Positions 34,601 to 44,195 of a DNA stretch of 64,000 nucleotides are shown in pieces (the first letter of the stretch is position 1; every line of letters starts with the position of its first letter). The position numbers and the translations under genes are program-made. The notes beneath the pieces are model-generated. The model had not been told where the DNA came from. It did no database searches and saw nothing but the letters and a program-made list of their open reading frames with translations. The stretch comes from Ophthalmolycus amberensis (Eukaryota; Chordata; Actinopteri; Perciformes; Zoarcidae), in NCBI GenBank assembly GCA_024529925.1, contig JAFEUB010001050.1:966001-1030000 (forward strand), written 5' to 3'.

Positions 34601-36761
34601 TTGATGATGCTGCGTGTGTTTCTTTGCACATGTGGACTCAGACGTCTAACTGTTTGCTTTCACTGCATGTGTGTGTGTGTGTAGGAATGAGAACTGTAAT
34701 GAGAACTACACCACGGACTTCATCTACCAGCTGTACTCTGAAGAAGGGAGGGGGGTGTTCGACTCCAGGAAGAATGTGCTGGGACACATGCAGCAGGTAG
34801 GTTCCCCTTTCACACCCACTAAAGTGTCAAGTAACAGTTCATCCAGGCCTAGGAAGACTTAATAAACCATTTTTTATATTTGTATCATGAATATGCATGT
34901 CCCCATTTCACATGGGGCTTTGTTGTGTTTTGGCTTTGCGTGTCTTGAGATTAGCGCGGATAAACCAGGATCAAACAAAACTTCCATGGTCCCAAAGGGG
35001 GAAGTGGGTTGTGCCTGCAGCAAGTAAAGGGATACAGAAAAAAGTATATTTTAAACATGGCACAACTAACAATGTTTCATATGTAAAAAACAAAGAAGTT
35101 TGGTGGCTCTGGGTTTGAATCTGGTCTTAGAATTGTGATGCATATTCATCTTTTCATCATTTCCTTTTTCGTCACTGTAAATGTGCAGTCTTTAAAACAT
35201 GACAAGAAAAAAGTATTATCCTCAAAACAAATGCAACAAAGTGAAACTGAAGTTGATTCTTTGGAAAGGGAGGAGCGCCGTCTCCGTTCGACCGTAACTT
35301 TGGGACCAAGATCTCCGCCAAGGCGATGCAGTGGGTCACCAAAAAGCTGGTGGAGACATTCAGACAGGGTAAGGTTGATGTTCCACCTCAGAGTTAGTGA
35401 AAGGACCCGTGGTAGTCGATCCTCCCTCCCTACAGAGGCGTGACCGTTGTGAAGCGGACCTTTACCCACATCCGTCATGGAGTCACTGTCTGATGTTCTG
35501 ACGTATTTTGGGGAAATTATTTATTGATCCTTTGAATCCATCAGCATAACTACTTGAGAAATTGATTTGAATGTACTTGCAGATGGAAAACAACTGAGAG
35601 AGATGTGTGATACTTCTGAGCAATAGTTTGTCTTAACAGCACACTGAACGTGTACAAAGGCAACAATTAAAGTTAAAACTCCTCTTTGTTTTTTATGTCT
35701 ATTTCCCATACACATGGATGACATAAGATGAAGGTAAATCTTTATTTTTCCGCTGGCTCCATGACCATCTCCTTTATATTTAGCTCCATGTCCCTGTCTT
35801 GTCTTTCCCATTAGTCTTATAGATCCACTCAGGCAGTCTAGGCACTTGTGCGGTACAGCTGTGACCGGTCTACACTATTCCCAGTTCACAAGTCGTCTGA
35901 ATTCATCAGACTGGAAACTAACGGACACTTGTTTCCTGCTTTGCCTCGCATCTTTCCCGTTCACCTGTGACGCTTTATGTCGCCTCAGTTGCTTTCTGTG
36001 TTTAGACTTTCATCCCATCTCCATCCTCCCGTAGATCCACGCAGAACTGTTGTGTTAATAGCTAGAAGAAAAGCCACCACCGCTCTACACTCACTGCCAA
36101 ACATCTGATCCATGCTGCTGTCCGTTTGCAACCCTCTAAAGTACGTTTCCCGTGTTTCCACCTCTTCACTGCTGCGGTCTTTCCCCGCAGGCCGAGTGTT
36201 CGCTAACACCGAGGACACCTGCTGCCTGCTGGGGATGCGGCGCAGGGCTCTGGTCTTCCAGCCCGTTGTGCAACTCAAGGGAGAGACCGACTTTGTGTAC
36301 GTATGGAGCCACGTGAACTTAAAGGCACACTGCACCAATTCTTTCTTCTTCTTTCTAGTTGTGGTACATGTTAATGCTAGCTCACCCAACCTGCCGTGGT
36401 GCCAAAGCTAAATGCTGAAACCGGTATTTTTATCACGCTGGTCCAGATGGGAATTTAATCTTTTTCTCTTCCTCATTCATTCGAATATATTAGATTTGTG
36501 CCACATGGGATCAGAAGTGACGGTTAGAATTAGAACATTTCTGTTATAGTGAGAAAAAAGAAAAGCCTCAACCACAGTGCTGAGATCTGCCCGTCTGTCC
36601 GCAGTCACAGGATCCCCAAGGAGCAGTGGTGGTTGAAGCTGCGTCCTCTGATGAAGATCCTGGCTAAGTACAAGACGAGCTACGACGTGTCGGACTCCGG
36701 ACAGCTGGAGCACGTCGTGCGCAACCGGCCCAAAGAGTCGGACGCTTCGGTCACCATGTGA
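19651..36761 (+). CDS. pfkp: ATP-dependent 6-phosphofructokinase, platelet type, complete 22-exon gene
   Basis: The enzyme phosphorylates fructose 6-phosphate to fructose 1,6-bisphosphate with ATP, the committed step of cytosolic glycolysis, as a homo- or heterotetramer. I assembled 22 coding exon positions with GT-AG borders and agreeing phases. They sum to 2367 nt, or 788 residues (mammalian PFKP is 784 by memory). The N-half carries GGDAQGMNAAVRA (26-38), GGDGSLTGANLF (120-131), the catalytic SIDND with Asp169, MGRHCGY (211-217) and HVQRGGTPSAFDR (301-313). The C-half repeats the fold with NVGAPSAGMNAAVRS, a SNN loop, ETMGGYCGY and HMQQGGAPSPFDR, the fructose 2,6-bisphosphate site. The SYDVSDSGQLEHV tail marks the platelet paralogue. 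Exons 8 and 16 each exist as two alternative copies. Introns larger than 300 bp hold microsatellites but no other gene. Teleosts can carry pfkpa and pfkpb, and I cannot tell which this is. Confidence 0.95.
20383..20463 (+). promoter_or_regulatory. candidate intronic regulatory cluster (ACGTG, NRF1-like, CACGTG)
   Basis: Within 81 bp of intron 1 there is an ACGTG hypoxia-response-type core (20383-20387), a GCGCATGCGC NRF1-like palindrome (20430-20439) and a CACGTG E-box (20458-20463), in a locally CpG-rich stretch. HIF-1, NRF1 and MYC/USF are known regulators of glycolytic and metabolic genes. Function here is inference. Confidence 0.35.
22564..22637 (+). CDS. pfkp: pfkp exon 2
   Basis: Encodes GMNAAVRAVVRMGLYVGAKV and YFIHE, residues 32-56, completing the first ATP-binding segment. 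The acceptor is TTTTTTCCAG and the donor is GAG|GTGAGC. Intron 1 upstream is 2819 bp. Confidence 0.93.
23364..23441 (+). CDS. pfkp: pfkp exon 3
   Basis: Encodes residues 57-82, beginning GYQGMVDGG and ending SVSSMLQV. It is 78 nt with phase 0 at both ends. The donor is GTG|GTGAGT. Confidence 0.93.
23731..23920 (+). CDS. pfkp: pfkp exon 4
   Basis: Encodes residues 83-145 plus one base, including GGTIIGSARC and the ATP-phosphate-binding GGDGSLTGANLF motif (120-131). The acceptor is CATCAG and the donor CAAG|GTACCG, phase 1. Confidence 0.93.
24352..24517 (+). CDS. pfkp: pfkp exon 5 (catalytic Asp)
   Basis: Encodes residues 146-200 plus two bases. The segment GMVGSIDNDFCGTDMTIGTD contains the catalytic base, the first Asp of IDND (Asp169), by homology to bacterial Asp127. 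The donor is CAGAG|GTGAGG. Confidence 0.94.
24746..24790 (+). CDS. pfkp: pfkp exon 6 (45-nt microexon)
   Basis: Encodes SHQRTFVLEVMGRHCG, completed across the junctions, residues 201-215. It includes the substrate-binding Arg204 and the MGR motif at 211-213. Phase 2 at both ends. Confidence 0.92.
24892..25000 (+). CDS. pfkp: pfkp exon 7
   Basis: Encodes residues 216-252 (YLALVSALACGADWVLIPE through DKMCEKLSA). It ends in phase 0, which makes it compatible with either exon 8a or exon 8b. The donor is GCG|GTAACA. Confidence 0.93.
25252..25347 (+). CDS. pfkp: pfkp alternative exon 8a (PFKM/PFKL-like version)
   Basis: This 96-nt, phase-0 exon encodes 32 residues starting TRSRGTRLNIIIVAEGAIDR and continuing HGKPITSGIVKD. 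It aligns without gaps to exon 8b, 439 bp downstream, with 20 of 32 identities. The shared core NIIIVAEGAID carries Glu267, matching the fructose 6-phosphate-contacting Glu of mammalian PFKM by memory. The acceptor (CTATGATTCAG) has a weaker pyrimidine tract than 8b; the donor GAT|GTGAGT is good. The flanks resemble PFKM/PFKL (RGSRLN, NGKPI) more than PFKP. It is intact, so a functional alternative exon is likelier than a relic. Including both copies would add 32 residues in frame. Confidence 0.88.
25787..25882 (+). CDS. pfkp: pfkp alternative exon 8b (PFKP-like version)
   Basis: This 96-nt, phase-0 exon encodes 32 residues starting NRAGMKRLNIIIVAEGAIDR and continuing SNRPITTDNIKD. It occupies the same place as exon 8a (residues 253-284) and keeps the substrate-binding Glu267. 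The acceptor has a strong pyrimidine tract (CCACCCCCTCCCTGTAG) and the donor GAT|GTAAGT is consensus, so 8b looks like the default choice. The NRA..KRLN start resembles mammalian PFKP. Confidence 0.9.
26616..26708 (+). CDS. pfkp: pfkp exon 9 (PFK signature)
   Basis: Encodes residues 285-315 and contains the phosphofructokinase signature GHVQRGGTPSAFDR (300-313), with substrate-contacting Arg295 and HVQR. It is 93 nt, phase 0. The donor is CTG|GTAGGT. Confidence 0.93.
27486..27611 (+). CDS. pfkp: pfkp exon 10
   Basis: Encodes residues 316-357 (ASRMGVEAVLALLE through RLPLMECVQM). It is 126 nt, phase 0. The acceptor is CTCCCACAG and the donor ATG|GTAGGC. Confidence 0.93.
28275..28339 (+). CDS. 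pfkp: pfkp exon 11
   Basis: Encodes residues 358-378 plus two bases (TQEVQRAMDGKRFEEAVKLR), part of the end of the N-half. The donor is GGCAG|GTATGA, phase 2. Confidence 0.91.
28654..28723 (+). CDS. pfkp: pfkp exon 12 (linker region)
   Basis: Encodes residues 379-402 (RSFENNLKTYKLLAHRKPES, then ELPV), running into the variable linker between the two PFK halves. The acceptor is TACTGCAG and the donor GTT|GTAAGT. Confidence 0.9.
29518..29664 (+). CDS. pfkp: pfkp exon 13 (start of C-half)
   Basis: Encodes residues 403-451 (SNFNVAVLNVGAPSAGMNAA through GFEGFSKGQ), the start of the duplicated C-terminal PFK fold. It is 147 nt, phase 0. Confidence 0.93.
30725..30795 (+). CDS. pfkp: pfkp exon 14
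   Basis: Encodes residues 452-474 plus two bases (IKEVKWADVGGWTGQGGSLL, then GTK). The donor is AAAAG|GTAAAG, phase 2. Confidence 0.92.
30912..30999 (+). CDS. pfkp: pfkp exon 15
   Basis: Encodes residues 475-504 (RTLPAKHVDKIAEQMREHNI then NALLIVGGFE). Arg475 falls at the position of a fructose 2,6-bisphosphate-binding Arg of PFKM. It ends phase 0 after GGFE and so can join exon 16a or 16b. The donor is GAG|GTACGT. Confidence 0.93.
31525..31608 (+). repeat. (GT)34-(GA)8 microsatellite upstream of exon 16a
   Basis: (GT)n at 31525-31592 runs straight into (GA)n at 31593-31608, about 200 bp upstream of alternative exon 16a. A 20-base poly-C follows at 31749-31768. In the transcript this is a long UG repeat, a known type of binding site for TDP-43 and CELF splicing factors. 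Confidence 0.95.
31807..31959 (+). CDS. pfkp: pfkp alternative exon 16a (PFKP-like version)
   Basis: This 153-nt, phase-0 exon encodes 51 residues (505-555) starting AFLSLLELLTARGKYDEF and ending in a GADTALNAITA segment. It aligns without gaps to exon 16b with 35 of 51 identities. The central PATVSNNVPGSD is the loop that binds fructose 2,6-bisphosphate in the C-terminal half of mammalian PFK. The acceptor CTGCCCTGCAG and donor GCT|GTAAGT are strong. The sequence FCVPMVMVPATVSNNVPGSD matches my memory of human PFKP. Confidence 0.92.
32911..32959 (+). promoter_or_regulatory. CU-rich tract upstream of exon 16b, possible splicing regulator
   Basis: A nearly uninterrupted (CT)n tract with CCCTCTC variants ends about 55 bp before the exon 16b acceptor. 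CUCUCU elements are the known target of polypyrimidine tract-binding protein (PTB), which represses exons in several mutually exclusive pairs, including pyruvate kinase PKM. The tract is visible in sequence; the role is inferred. Confidence 0.4.
33015..33167 (+). CDS. pfkp: pfkp alternative exon 16b (PFKL-like version)
   Basis: This 153-nt, phase-0 exon encodes 51 residues starting AFESLLQLYEARTTHEDF and ending GADTALNAIVE. It occupies the same place as exon 16a, 1055 bp downstream of it. The loop reads PATISNNVPGTD, with the TISNN form and the MCML sequence close to my memory of mammalian PFKL (IVMCVIPATISNNVPGTD). The acceptor GCCGCTTCAG and donor GAG|GTAAGG are good. It is intact, so a functional alternative exon is the simplest reading. 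Joint use of 16a and 16b would insert 51 residues without frameshift but duplicate a core strand-loop unit. Confidence 0.9.
34229..34393 (+). CDS. pfkp: pfkp exon 17
   Basis: Encodes residues 556-610, beginning TCDRIKQSASGTKRRVF, with ETMGGYCGYLA and GADAAYIYEEPFDIRDLQ. It carries the C-half equivalents of the MGR and substrate pocket used for fructose 2,6-bisphosphate. It is 165 nt, phase 0. Confidence 0.94.
34527..34588 (+). CDS. pfkp: pfkp exon 18
   Basis: Encodes residues 611-630 plus two bases (ANVEHLTEKMKTSIQRGLVL). The donor is CTCAG|GTAACA, phase 2. Confidence 0.92.
34685..34796 (+). CDS. pfkp: pfkp exon 19
   Basis: Encodes residues 631-668 (RNENCNENYTTDFIYQLYSE through NVLGHMQQ), including the HMQQ allosteric-site motif. 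The acceptor directly follows a short (GT)n tract ending TGTGTAG. Phase 0 at the 3' end. Confidence 0.93.
35269..35368 (+). CDS. pfkp: pfkp exon 20
   Basis: Encodes residues 669-701 plus one base (GGAPSPFDRNFGTKISAKAM then QWVTKKLVETFRQ). The acceptor TTCTTTGGAAAG has a weak pyrimidine tract for a constitutive exon. The donor is CAGG|GTAAGG, phase 1. Confidence 0.92.
36191..36296 (+). CDS. pfkp: pfkp exon 21
   Basis: Encodes residues 702-736 plus two bases (GRVFANTEDTCCLLGMRRRA then LVFQPVVQLKGETDF). The donor is GT|GTACGT. Choosing this donor gives DFVHRIPKEQWW across the junction and keeps the frame. Confidence 0.91.
36605..36761 (+). CDS. pfkp: pfkp exon 22 (coding part) and stop
   Basis: Encodes residues 737-788 (HRIPKEQWWLKLRPLMKILA, then KYKTSYDVSDSGQLEHV and a fish-type tail ending SDASVTM). 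The TGA stop is at 36759-36761. VSDSGQLEHV is the strongest sign of the platelet paralogue. Confidence 0.94.
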
Positions 36762-37455
36762 GGGCCAGCGGACCACGGTGGCCCCCCAAAGTCCAGTCTG
36801 TGTGCAGGACCGGAAGATCCGCGAGGCGTCGGTGTGCGTGTGTCGTAAAAAAAAAAACAGCTTCAGTAACGATGTCAACAGCCGTCTCTGTTTGACCACA
36901 TGCCGTGTTCATTTCCTGTCTGTCATTTCCTTCACTATCATGAACCGTAACCTAGCCTCTGCAGTGCTCCTAATATCAAACACACACACACACACACACG
37001 TGCACGCTCTCGTACACAGCTGTCCCGCTATGCATCTTGTGTGTACTTGTGGCCCTGGATGTTTAGTGTCACCGCTGTTTTAAAAAAATGCACTTTCTCT
37101 GTCTCCGGTTGCGTAGGCAGGCTCTGAGCCCAGAGCTGCACCAGGACAGAATAGACCCTGTATGTAACTGCTGTAAAAACATGTGTGTGTGCCTGCCTAG
37201 ACCCAGTGTGAGGTTCAGCATATTTATGTGAGACTGATGCAATACAGCTCTACTGCTGCAAGTCAAGAGGACTGCGTGCTGTGCTTTACACTGAAACTAA
37301 TATTTATCTTTTTAACTTTGTTTCTTATCTTATTAACTGTAGGCAGTGCTGTACTGGGCAGTGCTGTACTGGGTCTGTCATGTTGCACCAACAAGTTAGA
37401 TGTGTAAGAGACTAATGTTTCCCATGGAATAAAAATCTGTCTTGAGAAGTGTAAC
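36762..37455 (+). terminator. pfkp: pfkp 3' UTR and polyadenylation signal
   Basis: About 690 bp of non-coding sequence follows the stop. It contains a short (CA)n tract near 36981-37000 and an AATAAA signal at 37428-37433, after which cleavage would fall near 37450. No earlier AATAAA is visible in the UTR. Confidence 0.75.
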
Positions 37456-37610
37456 CTATTGAGTAGTGTCACTGTATTTATTTATTTATTTATCCACTGA
37501 ACATCCAGAGTTCGGCTTTTATGGAGCTTTCAAGTTGGTAAATTCATTGTATTCCACCCTAGCAGTATCATTCTTTATGGCGTTGTTCCAGCTCTTCACT
37601 GAAGCTGTAT

Positions 37611-38165
37611 AATGATAATGATAATAATAATAGTAAGTTCATTTATCCAGCACCAAGAGCAACACTAAACAGACCTGAATATAGACGTCAAGCTAAAAAC
37701 ACAGACGACACTGAAAAAAACTGAACTAAAGCAAGTCGAAACAAATGAGTCTTGATGCTGCTTTCTAAAAGTGTCCACAGATCTGAAGTCCAGAGAGAGA
37801 GAGAGTTCTAAAGCCCAGTCCTCTTTGTGCCTTGAGCCTGGAGCGAGGAACAACCAATAAACCCTGATCAGAGGAGCTCGGAGGCCTGCTGCTGATGTCG
37901 GGCTCTTTAACGTAAGCAGGCGCCTGACCTCGCAAGGTTCTGAACGTGAGCACCAGAATCTTGATCTGGATTCTACTTTTGATGGGAAGCCAGCGGAAAG
38001 AAATCAAAACGTCAGACCCACGAGGAGGACTCGGTCTAAAGCTCGGCAGCAGCATTGTGGAGCACTTGTAGGAGATTTAAGGAAGTCTCGCTGGGGCCGG
38101 TTAAAAGAGAATCGTGATGGGTCAAGACGGGAGGAAATGAACGCATGAATAATCATTTCAAACCG
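37611..38165 (-). mobile_element. degenerate LINE 3' fragment (L2/Rex-like)
   Basis: Minus-strand translations across shifting frames give FEMIIHAFISSRLD (near 38150), RWLPIKSRIQIKILVL (near 37990), SSDQGLLVVPRSRLKAQRG and RSVDTFRKQ. These are the C-terminal landmarks seen intact in the LINE at 1273-3127. The element-strand 3' end is marked by an ATT/ATC microsatellite tail at about 37611-37633. Stops and frameshifts make it a dead, old copy just downstream of the pfkp polyadenylation site. Confidence 0.8.
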
Positions 38166-38169
38166 TGGA

Positions 38170-40322
38170 CACAATGGGCTGGGGTATGGTGTGAAATATA
38201 TAATAACACTTTTTTTTATGGCTGCACTATTCCATCTCATGGAAATAAAATAAAGGTCTTGATCTTCACTTTAATTTGAATGAATCCCCCAATTCTATTG
38301 GGTTTCACCAAAGCTTGGAGAACATAAAGAAAAGGGTTTTTAATGACTAACCAGCAGCAGGTTAGTGGCTGTGGAAGGATTGCCGGCCTACAGAGCACAG
38401 GCTCCGGGGCCTCAAGGGGTCAGGGGGCCACTGGACCAGAGCCTCTGTTTGAAGTGACTGTTAATGTTTCTAGTTTGAAATTCAACCAGACAGGCGCAGA
38501 CACAAAAGGACCGCATTGTTTGTGATTTGGGGTTTCCGTTTGCACGACAATAGTCTCATAATCCGTCCACGTTGGTGGGTTTTTAAGAAAAAGGCTCTGT
38601 GATGGTGGTCACTATATAAACCTAGCAGAGATAATACATAAAGGCAGCACATGAAAATAAAACCATGAATATTATATAACACAATTTAAATGAGTATTAA
38701 GATTTTTGTTTTTTAAAGAAAAATAAATTGCTGGACTTGTCATCCAAAGCAAGGTGCTGTTCAAACAGAAAATCAATACTGAAGGAAAAATAAAAACATC
38801 TCCAATATGTATACCTTTTTCAATAATACATCTAAAGACGAGGATGAAGTGCGGAAACAGAATACACAAGAAGGTTTGATGAAGAACCGACCAAGCACCG
38901 GACAGATGACCACGGTTTAAAGACTGCTGCTGGTGTTCTCATGCTCTAAGCCAGGAGGTGGCGGCAGAGCACCGTCACGGCCCCGGTGTCCCGGGTTCAT
39001 CGGGTGCATTATGACACGGATTCCCTCCATCACTCGCTGTCCACTTCTGCTCTCCACAACTCCACAACTCGGTGGCGTTCTCTGAAAGCAGAGTAGGCGC
39101 GTGAGGCCTTGCGTGAGCGCGTGTGTGTCTGTAGCCATAATTAGGAATTCATCTTATCATTTGAAAGAACATTTCAATTTCCCATGGGTGTATTAATTGT
39201 GTATACATGTAATTGGGCTGCTTTTTCCTTTCTCTGCCTTAACAGCGAGTAATTACATGCATATATGGCCGGGCTGAGGCCATCGCTTAGCGACAGCGCG
39301 GTGACGTAAAATGTAATTTGAAGCAAAAGCTACCTGAATCACCTCTACTCCCCACGGACCCTCCTGGAATAATTACTATCCTCGACTTAAAGCAGTGCGG
39401 TTAATTCAGCCTTTACAACCCACGCCTCCGCACAAAAAGATGCCTCCCATCACTGTAATTTCCTCGGACCCCAATGGGCCCGTGGTTCACTGTGGAGGCA
39501 TTTTCATGTTGCCGGCTACTTCTCTCTGAGCATGAAATTAGTAAATCCAATGATTTGGGTTGATTTAAGAATGCGAGGGGAGACCGCGGGGCCACGTGCC
39601 CATAGGTAATCAATACTAATTACCATTTCATTTCCTCCCCCACACTTATTTTTCCTCCAGAATCACATGTGAATCTCATCTCATTGGACTGATTAAAGGT
39701 TGCAAATGAAGGGTCCTCACTCCCCTATTCTCATCAAAGGCCAAGCACACGCTCGGTACCTTTGTCTTCATTTCATTCTACATTGTCTTCAGACAAGGTC
39801 CCCAATTATAAGCTCGCAGTGAATCTTCAAAATAGCTGGTGCACACTGACCTTTTTCAGATTAAAAGCACATTCTCCTCTCAGGGAGTCCCATACGGTCC
39901 GATTTCCCTCCTAATGAACCGCAGTGGTTGGAATTTCTAGCGCTGTAATAACTAGTGGAGAGCAGCAACGCTAAAATAAGATTACTATAAAGGTATTGTG
40001 ATAACAACAGCGACAAGAGCCAATATACCCTGGGCTGGCTGAGATTGGAAAAGCAATATTTTTTTATTTATTTCAAATGAATCACACATATGACATTCAG
40101 AATGAATATTTATGAATAGATAAATCCATGCAAAAACAAATGAACACATAAGACATTCCAGGAGAGAGATGAAAAAGGTGCAGACCAGCAGAAGTTATAG
40201 ATTTCAGATACTGCAGTCCCTGCCGGCTGAAAACGTATACTTTGCAGGAGCTGGTTCCCAAATACACGAGTGATTCACGTGACCTGTTTCCAGACATTGG
40301 ACAAGGGATTTGATCCACCTCA

Positions 40323-40412
<90 letters not shown>

Positions 40413-41805
40413 GAAGATCTGGCTTAAAACAAGCCCAGTCAGTCGCACTCCAATTTAGACTTCCCACAATCCAGCAGGCCAAGTGTAGAAATGCTCATAT
40501 GAGAGTTTTCTTCTGACAATTAAGACACCCATGGAGGCATGGAAAGCTCTCAATTCCATTAGCCTCTGTGCTGTTTTCACTCTATCTGTCCACTGAGCCC
40601 GAACTTACTTATTAGTACAAGTCTGCTGTATTTTGTTGGGGAAGCGATTAGCGGAAATCTACATGAAAAGGCAATTTCCCTCGTCTTTTCTTTGCCCTCA
40701 CTCTCACACTTCATTGGGATCAGACAGATGTAAAGAATGGCATTTGCACACTAATGGAATTGTCTCTGCATCAATTCTGATGTTGCTCTTCGGACGGAAG
40801 CCACTTGTGTCTTTATTTACTTGTTACGGTCGGTGTTGGCTAAAATTGCACCGCCGCTGGTGGTTTCACCAAAGGCTGGGAGCATCGGCTGGCAGTCAGC
40901 TTAGAGACTGCAGCTCCACTTTGATGTATTGGAGTTAATATCTTCCTGACATTTCTCAGGACAGATTTTCATCACTGGATTCATCTGTACTTTTGGGGCT
41001 ATGTGATGAATGAGTCAGGACATTCATTTTCCTCCCCTCGTCTCTCTCTTCTGCAGAGGAAAGATATGTGTGTGTGTGTGTGTGTGTGCGTGTGTAAATA
41101 TGTATCTACTGTTGAGATGCAGGCGTGTGAATCTTTTCATGAGGTTGGTTGTGCATTGGTGTGTGTGCGTGTGTGTGTGCGTGTGCGTTCCTTTGTGTGT
41201 TTCCATATTCAGCCCCAGTGTGCCTGAGCAAGCGGGAGTCTGAAGCGAGCGTATACTTGTGACACGAAATAGACGGCGGCATTAATGGAACTGACATTAA
41301 TTTGACAGAGCGCTCACTAACATGCGAAGTCACTCGCAGTTCATAATAATAATATTAACTCTGCATTAACATGCAAGGCTGTCTGTTGCGCCAGATGCCG
41401 GGCTGGGCCCGGTTCTAGACAGCTTTGAATGGGGGGTGTTGATATGAGTGTTCTTTAGGACTGTAAGCTGGAACGTGCACTATTTTATGTTTTTTATCTG
41501 AAGCCATCCCCCAACGTGTACATGTAGGCTGTGTACAGTAATCAAGTGGCTTTCCACATTATATGGAGTAGCTGTGGGACAGTCAGCTGCAAATAGCTTT
41601 TCATAATTTTGGTTGGCATCTCTCTTTTCCCTTTTCTTCTCTATTGATATACTCCACACCTATATCTTTGTCCCAGTCACATCGCTGGTCTCATAGCTCT
41701 GAAACAACAGTGACAATCACAGTTAAATGCAGTGGTGGACTCAGGCTGACTGAGTGACACTGGCAAGAAACAAATACATTGGGTACAAGCGCAGACAGTT
41801 TTGTA
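38170..41805. other. intergenic stretch, no gene; (CA)43 at 40325-40410
   Basis: I see no exon with splice borders. A perfect (CA)43 microsatellite occupies 40325-40410 and two (TG)n tracts lie near 41067-41094 and 41159-41190. The part at 39130-39340 is rich in TAATTA, ATTAATTG and TAATTG cores, which resemble homeodomain sites and vertebrate conserved non-coding elements. That reading needs cross-species alignment. Confidence 0.45.
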
Positions 41806-41809
41806 GCTT

Positions 41810-42935
41810 TTGTTTTCTTCATTTAAGGGCACCTTTTTGTGGACTGCATTTAGTTTTCTCCACTGTAAGGATACCCTAAAGGGCAATCTATCATATTTTC
41901 TCCACTGGAAAGGCACCCTATAAGGCAATTTATCATGTTTTTCTCCACTGTAAGGATACCCTAAAGAGTAATCTATCATATTTTCTCCACTGGAAGGATA
42001 CCCAAGAAGGCATCTTGTTGTACCTTGTTTTCTTGTCTGGATGGGCATTCAAGAAGCCACTTCACATGTTTTCTCTACTTAAAGGGCATCAAAGAAGCCC
42101 CTTTGACATGTTTTCACCACTGGAAGAGCATCGAAGGAGACACTTTATCATGTTTTCTCCACTGGAAGAGCATCGAAGGAGCCACTTTATCATGTTTTCT
42201 CCACTGGAAGAGCATCAAAGGAGCCACTTTATTATGTTTTCTCCACTGGAAGAGCATCAAAGAAGCCACTTTATTATGTTTTCTCCACTGGAAGAGCATC
42301 AAAGGAGCCACTTTATTATGTTTTCTCCACTGGAAGAGCATCAAAGGAGCCACTTTATTATGTTTTCTCCACTGGAAGAGCATCAAAGAAGCCACTTTAT
42401 CATGTTTTCTCCACTGGAAGAGCATCAAAGGAGCCACTTTATCATGTTTTCTCCACTGGAAGAGCATCGAAGGAGCCACTTTATTATGTTTTCTCCACTG
42501 GAAGAGCATCGAAGGAGCCACTTTATCATGTTTTCTCCACTGGAAGAGCATCAAAGGAGCCACTTTATTATGTTTTCTCCACTGGAAGAGCATCAAAGGA
42601 GCCACTTTATTATGTTTTCTCCACTGGAAGAGCATCAAAGGAGCCACTTTATCATGTTTTCTCCACTGGAAGAGCATCAAAGGAGCCACTTTATCATGTT
42701 TTCTCCACTGGAACAGCATCAAAGAAGCCCCTTTATCATGTTTCTCCACTGGAACAGCATCAAAGAAGCCCCTTTATCATGTTTCTCCAATGGAAGGGAA
42801 CCCTAAAGGGCGCTTTATCATGATTATCCACTTGAAGCGCATCTAAGACGCTACTTCATCATGTTTTCTCCAATGGAAGGGTAGCCTAGAGGGCCCTTTA
42901 TCATGTTTTCTGTTTCGGAAGGGCAACCTAGGACA
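41810..42935 (+). repeat. 42-bp minisatellite, about 26 units
   Basis: The unit is TTTTCTCCACTGGAAGAGCA followed by TCAAAGGAGCCACTTTATCATG. The core (about 42107-42790) has about 16 near-identical copies. They differ mainly at three sites (CGAAGG/CAAAGG/CAAAGA and TATC/TATT), while both flanks decay into diverged copies. Because 42 is divisible by three and the unit lacks stops in several frames, long spurious frames of 211-273 codons appear on both strands. Two late units are 41 bp. Confidence 0.93.
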
Positions 42936-42939
42936 CTCC

Positions 42940-44153
42940 CAGCTGTCACGATCTCGGCAGTGACGTCACAGCCTAACTCCAAGAATGGGCAAATAGGTGG
43001 ATGGACGATGGAGCTGAGGCGGGCCCGGGTGACGCAGCAGAGCCGACAGCTAGCAACCTGGTACAGCACCCACCTTGGAGGGGGGAGCGTAGAGGTATTC
43101 GGTTGGTTGCAATTTGCAATGTCACCAGAGATGCGTCTCAATCTTACACACTGGTCTTTTAAGGCAAAATATATGTTTATTTTTTGATCCGAACCAAAAT
43201 TACAGGTGTTGAACCTCCATTGGACCCCAGTTTGGACCGAACAGACGGACCTTGGTCCGTTGACAAGAGGTGGTTTCAGTCCGGTTTGTTTTGTGTAAAC
43301 AATTTTTTGGATGGTTGGACTTTTGGACGAATTACGAGATGTTCTGGGAGGCTGTCACGTTATAAGAGTAGGGAAGCTCCTGTAAGGAACGGCTCAGAGC
43401 TTAGTGTGCATAGGCCAACGTAGCGTGTAGGCGGCACCTGGACAAGAGTGCCGATCGTGTCTGGAGTATGCACAACAAGAAAAGCCTCATTCTTACCGTC
43501 CGTACATTGCCATCGTAGTGGTGGTGAAACTGCCGTGGCTGCAGGGAGACACGGTAGCATTCTCAAAATAGCTAGAAGCCAGCCAGACGGTGCAAAGGTT
43601 ATAGTTTGGGGAGCAGGCTTAGACATAAAACCCGTTTGTCACTGCATGGAGGATATAGCGTTTTCAACTTGATGAATTGCTAGCGTGCCCTTGAGCCGAG
43701 CAGCGCACACACACTCACACACACACACACACACACACGCACACATATATAATAGGTGTAGCCAGTGGAAAAGCTGAAGGCTATTTAGGCGCAGCCATTA
43801 ACACTAATCAAAAACCACTTTACCTGATAAGAACTGCAGTGGCAATCTTACCAACTACCACCACATCCCTCTTTGCTAATATTGACCGGGCTTAAACAAG
43901 GTGCCACTAGTAGGGACCATGAAGGTGATGAAGAGATTCGGGCGAGAGCGTTAATTCGTAGCAAAGCCAGAGAGGGGCCACTTAATCGCTGACCTGGATG
44001 ATTAGTCCATTACAGATTGTGTCCCAAACAGGTAAGTGCGCAACTACAACACACATATAAAACATGCCCTCACATGGGTAGACACAAAAACATTCATGCA
44101 AGACACGTTGAGATATAATATGGAGTGCCAGAACGGGGAAATAACATGCAGGG

Positions 44154-44195
<42 letters not shown>

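Noticed and set aside
40325..40410. Cys/Val or His/Thr repeat frames over (CA)n and (GT)n tracts here and at other microsatellites
   Set aside because: Dinucleotide repeats are open in all frames. There is no coding evidence.
42015..42846. Frames of 211-273 codons encoding 14-residue repeats on both strands
   Set aside because: They are produced by a 42-bp minisatellite without stops. There is no start context, splice site or non-repeat domain.
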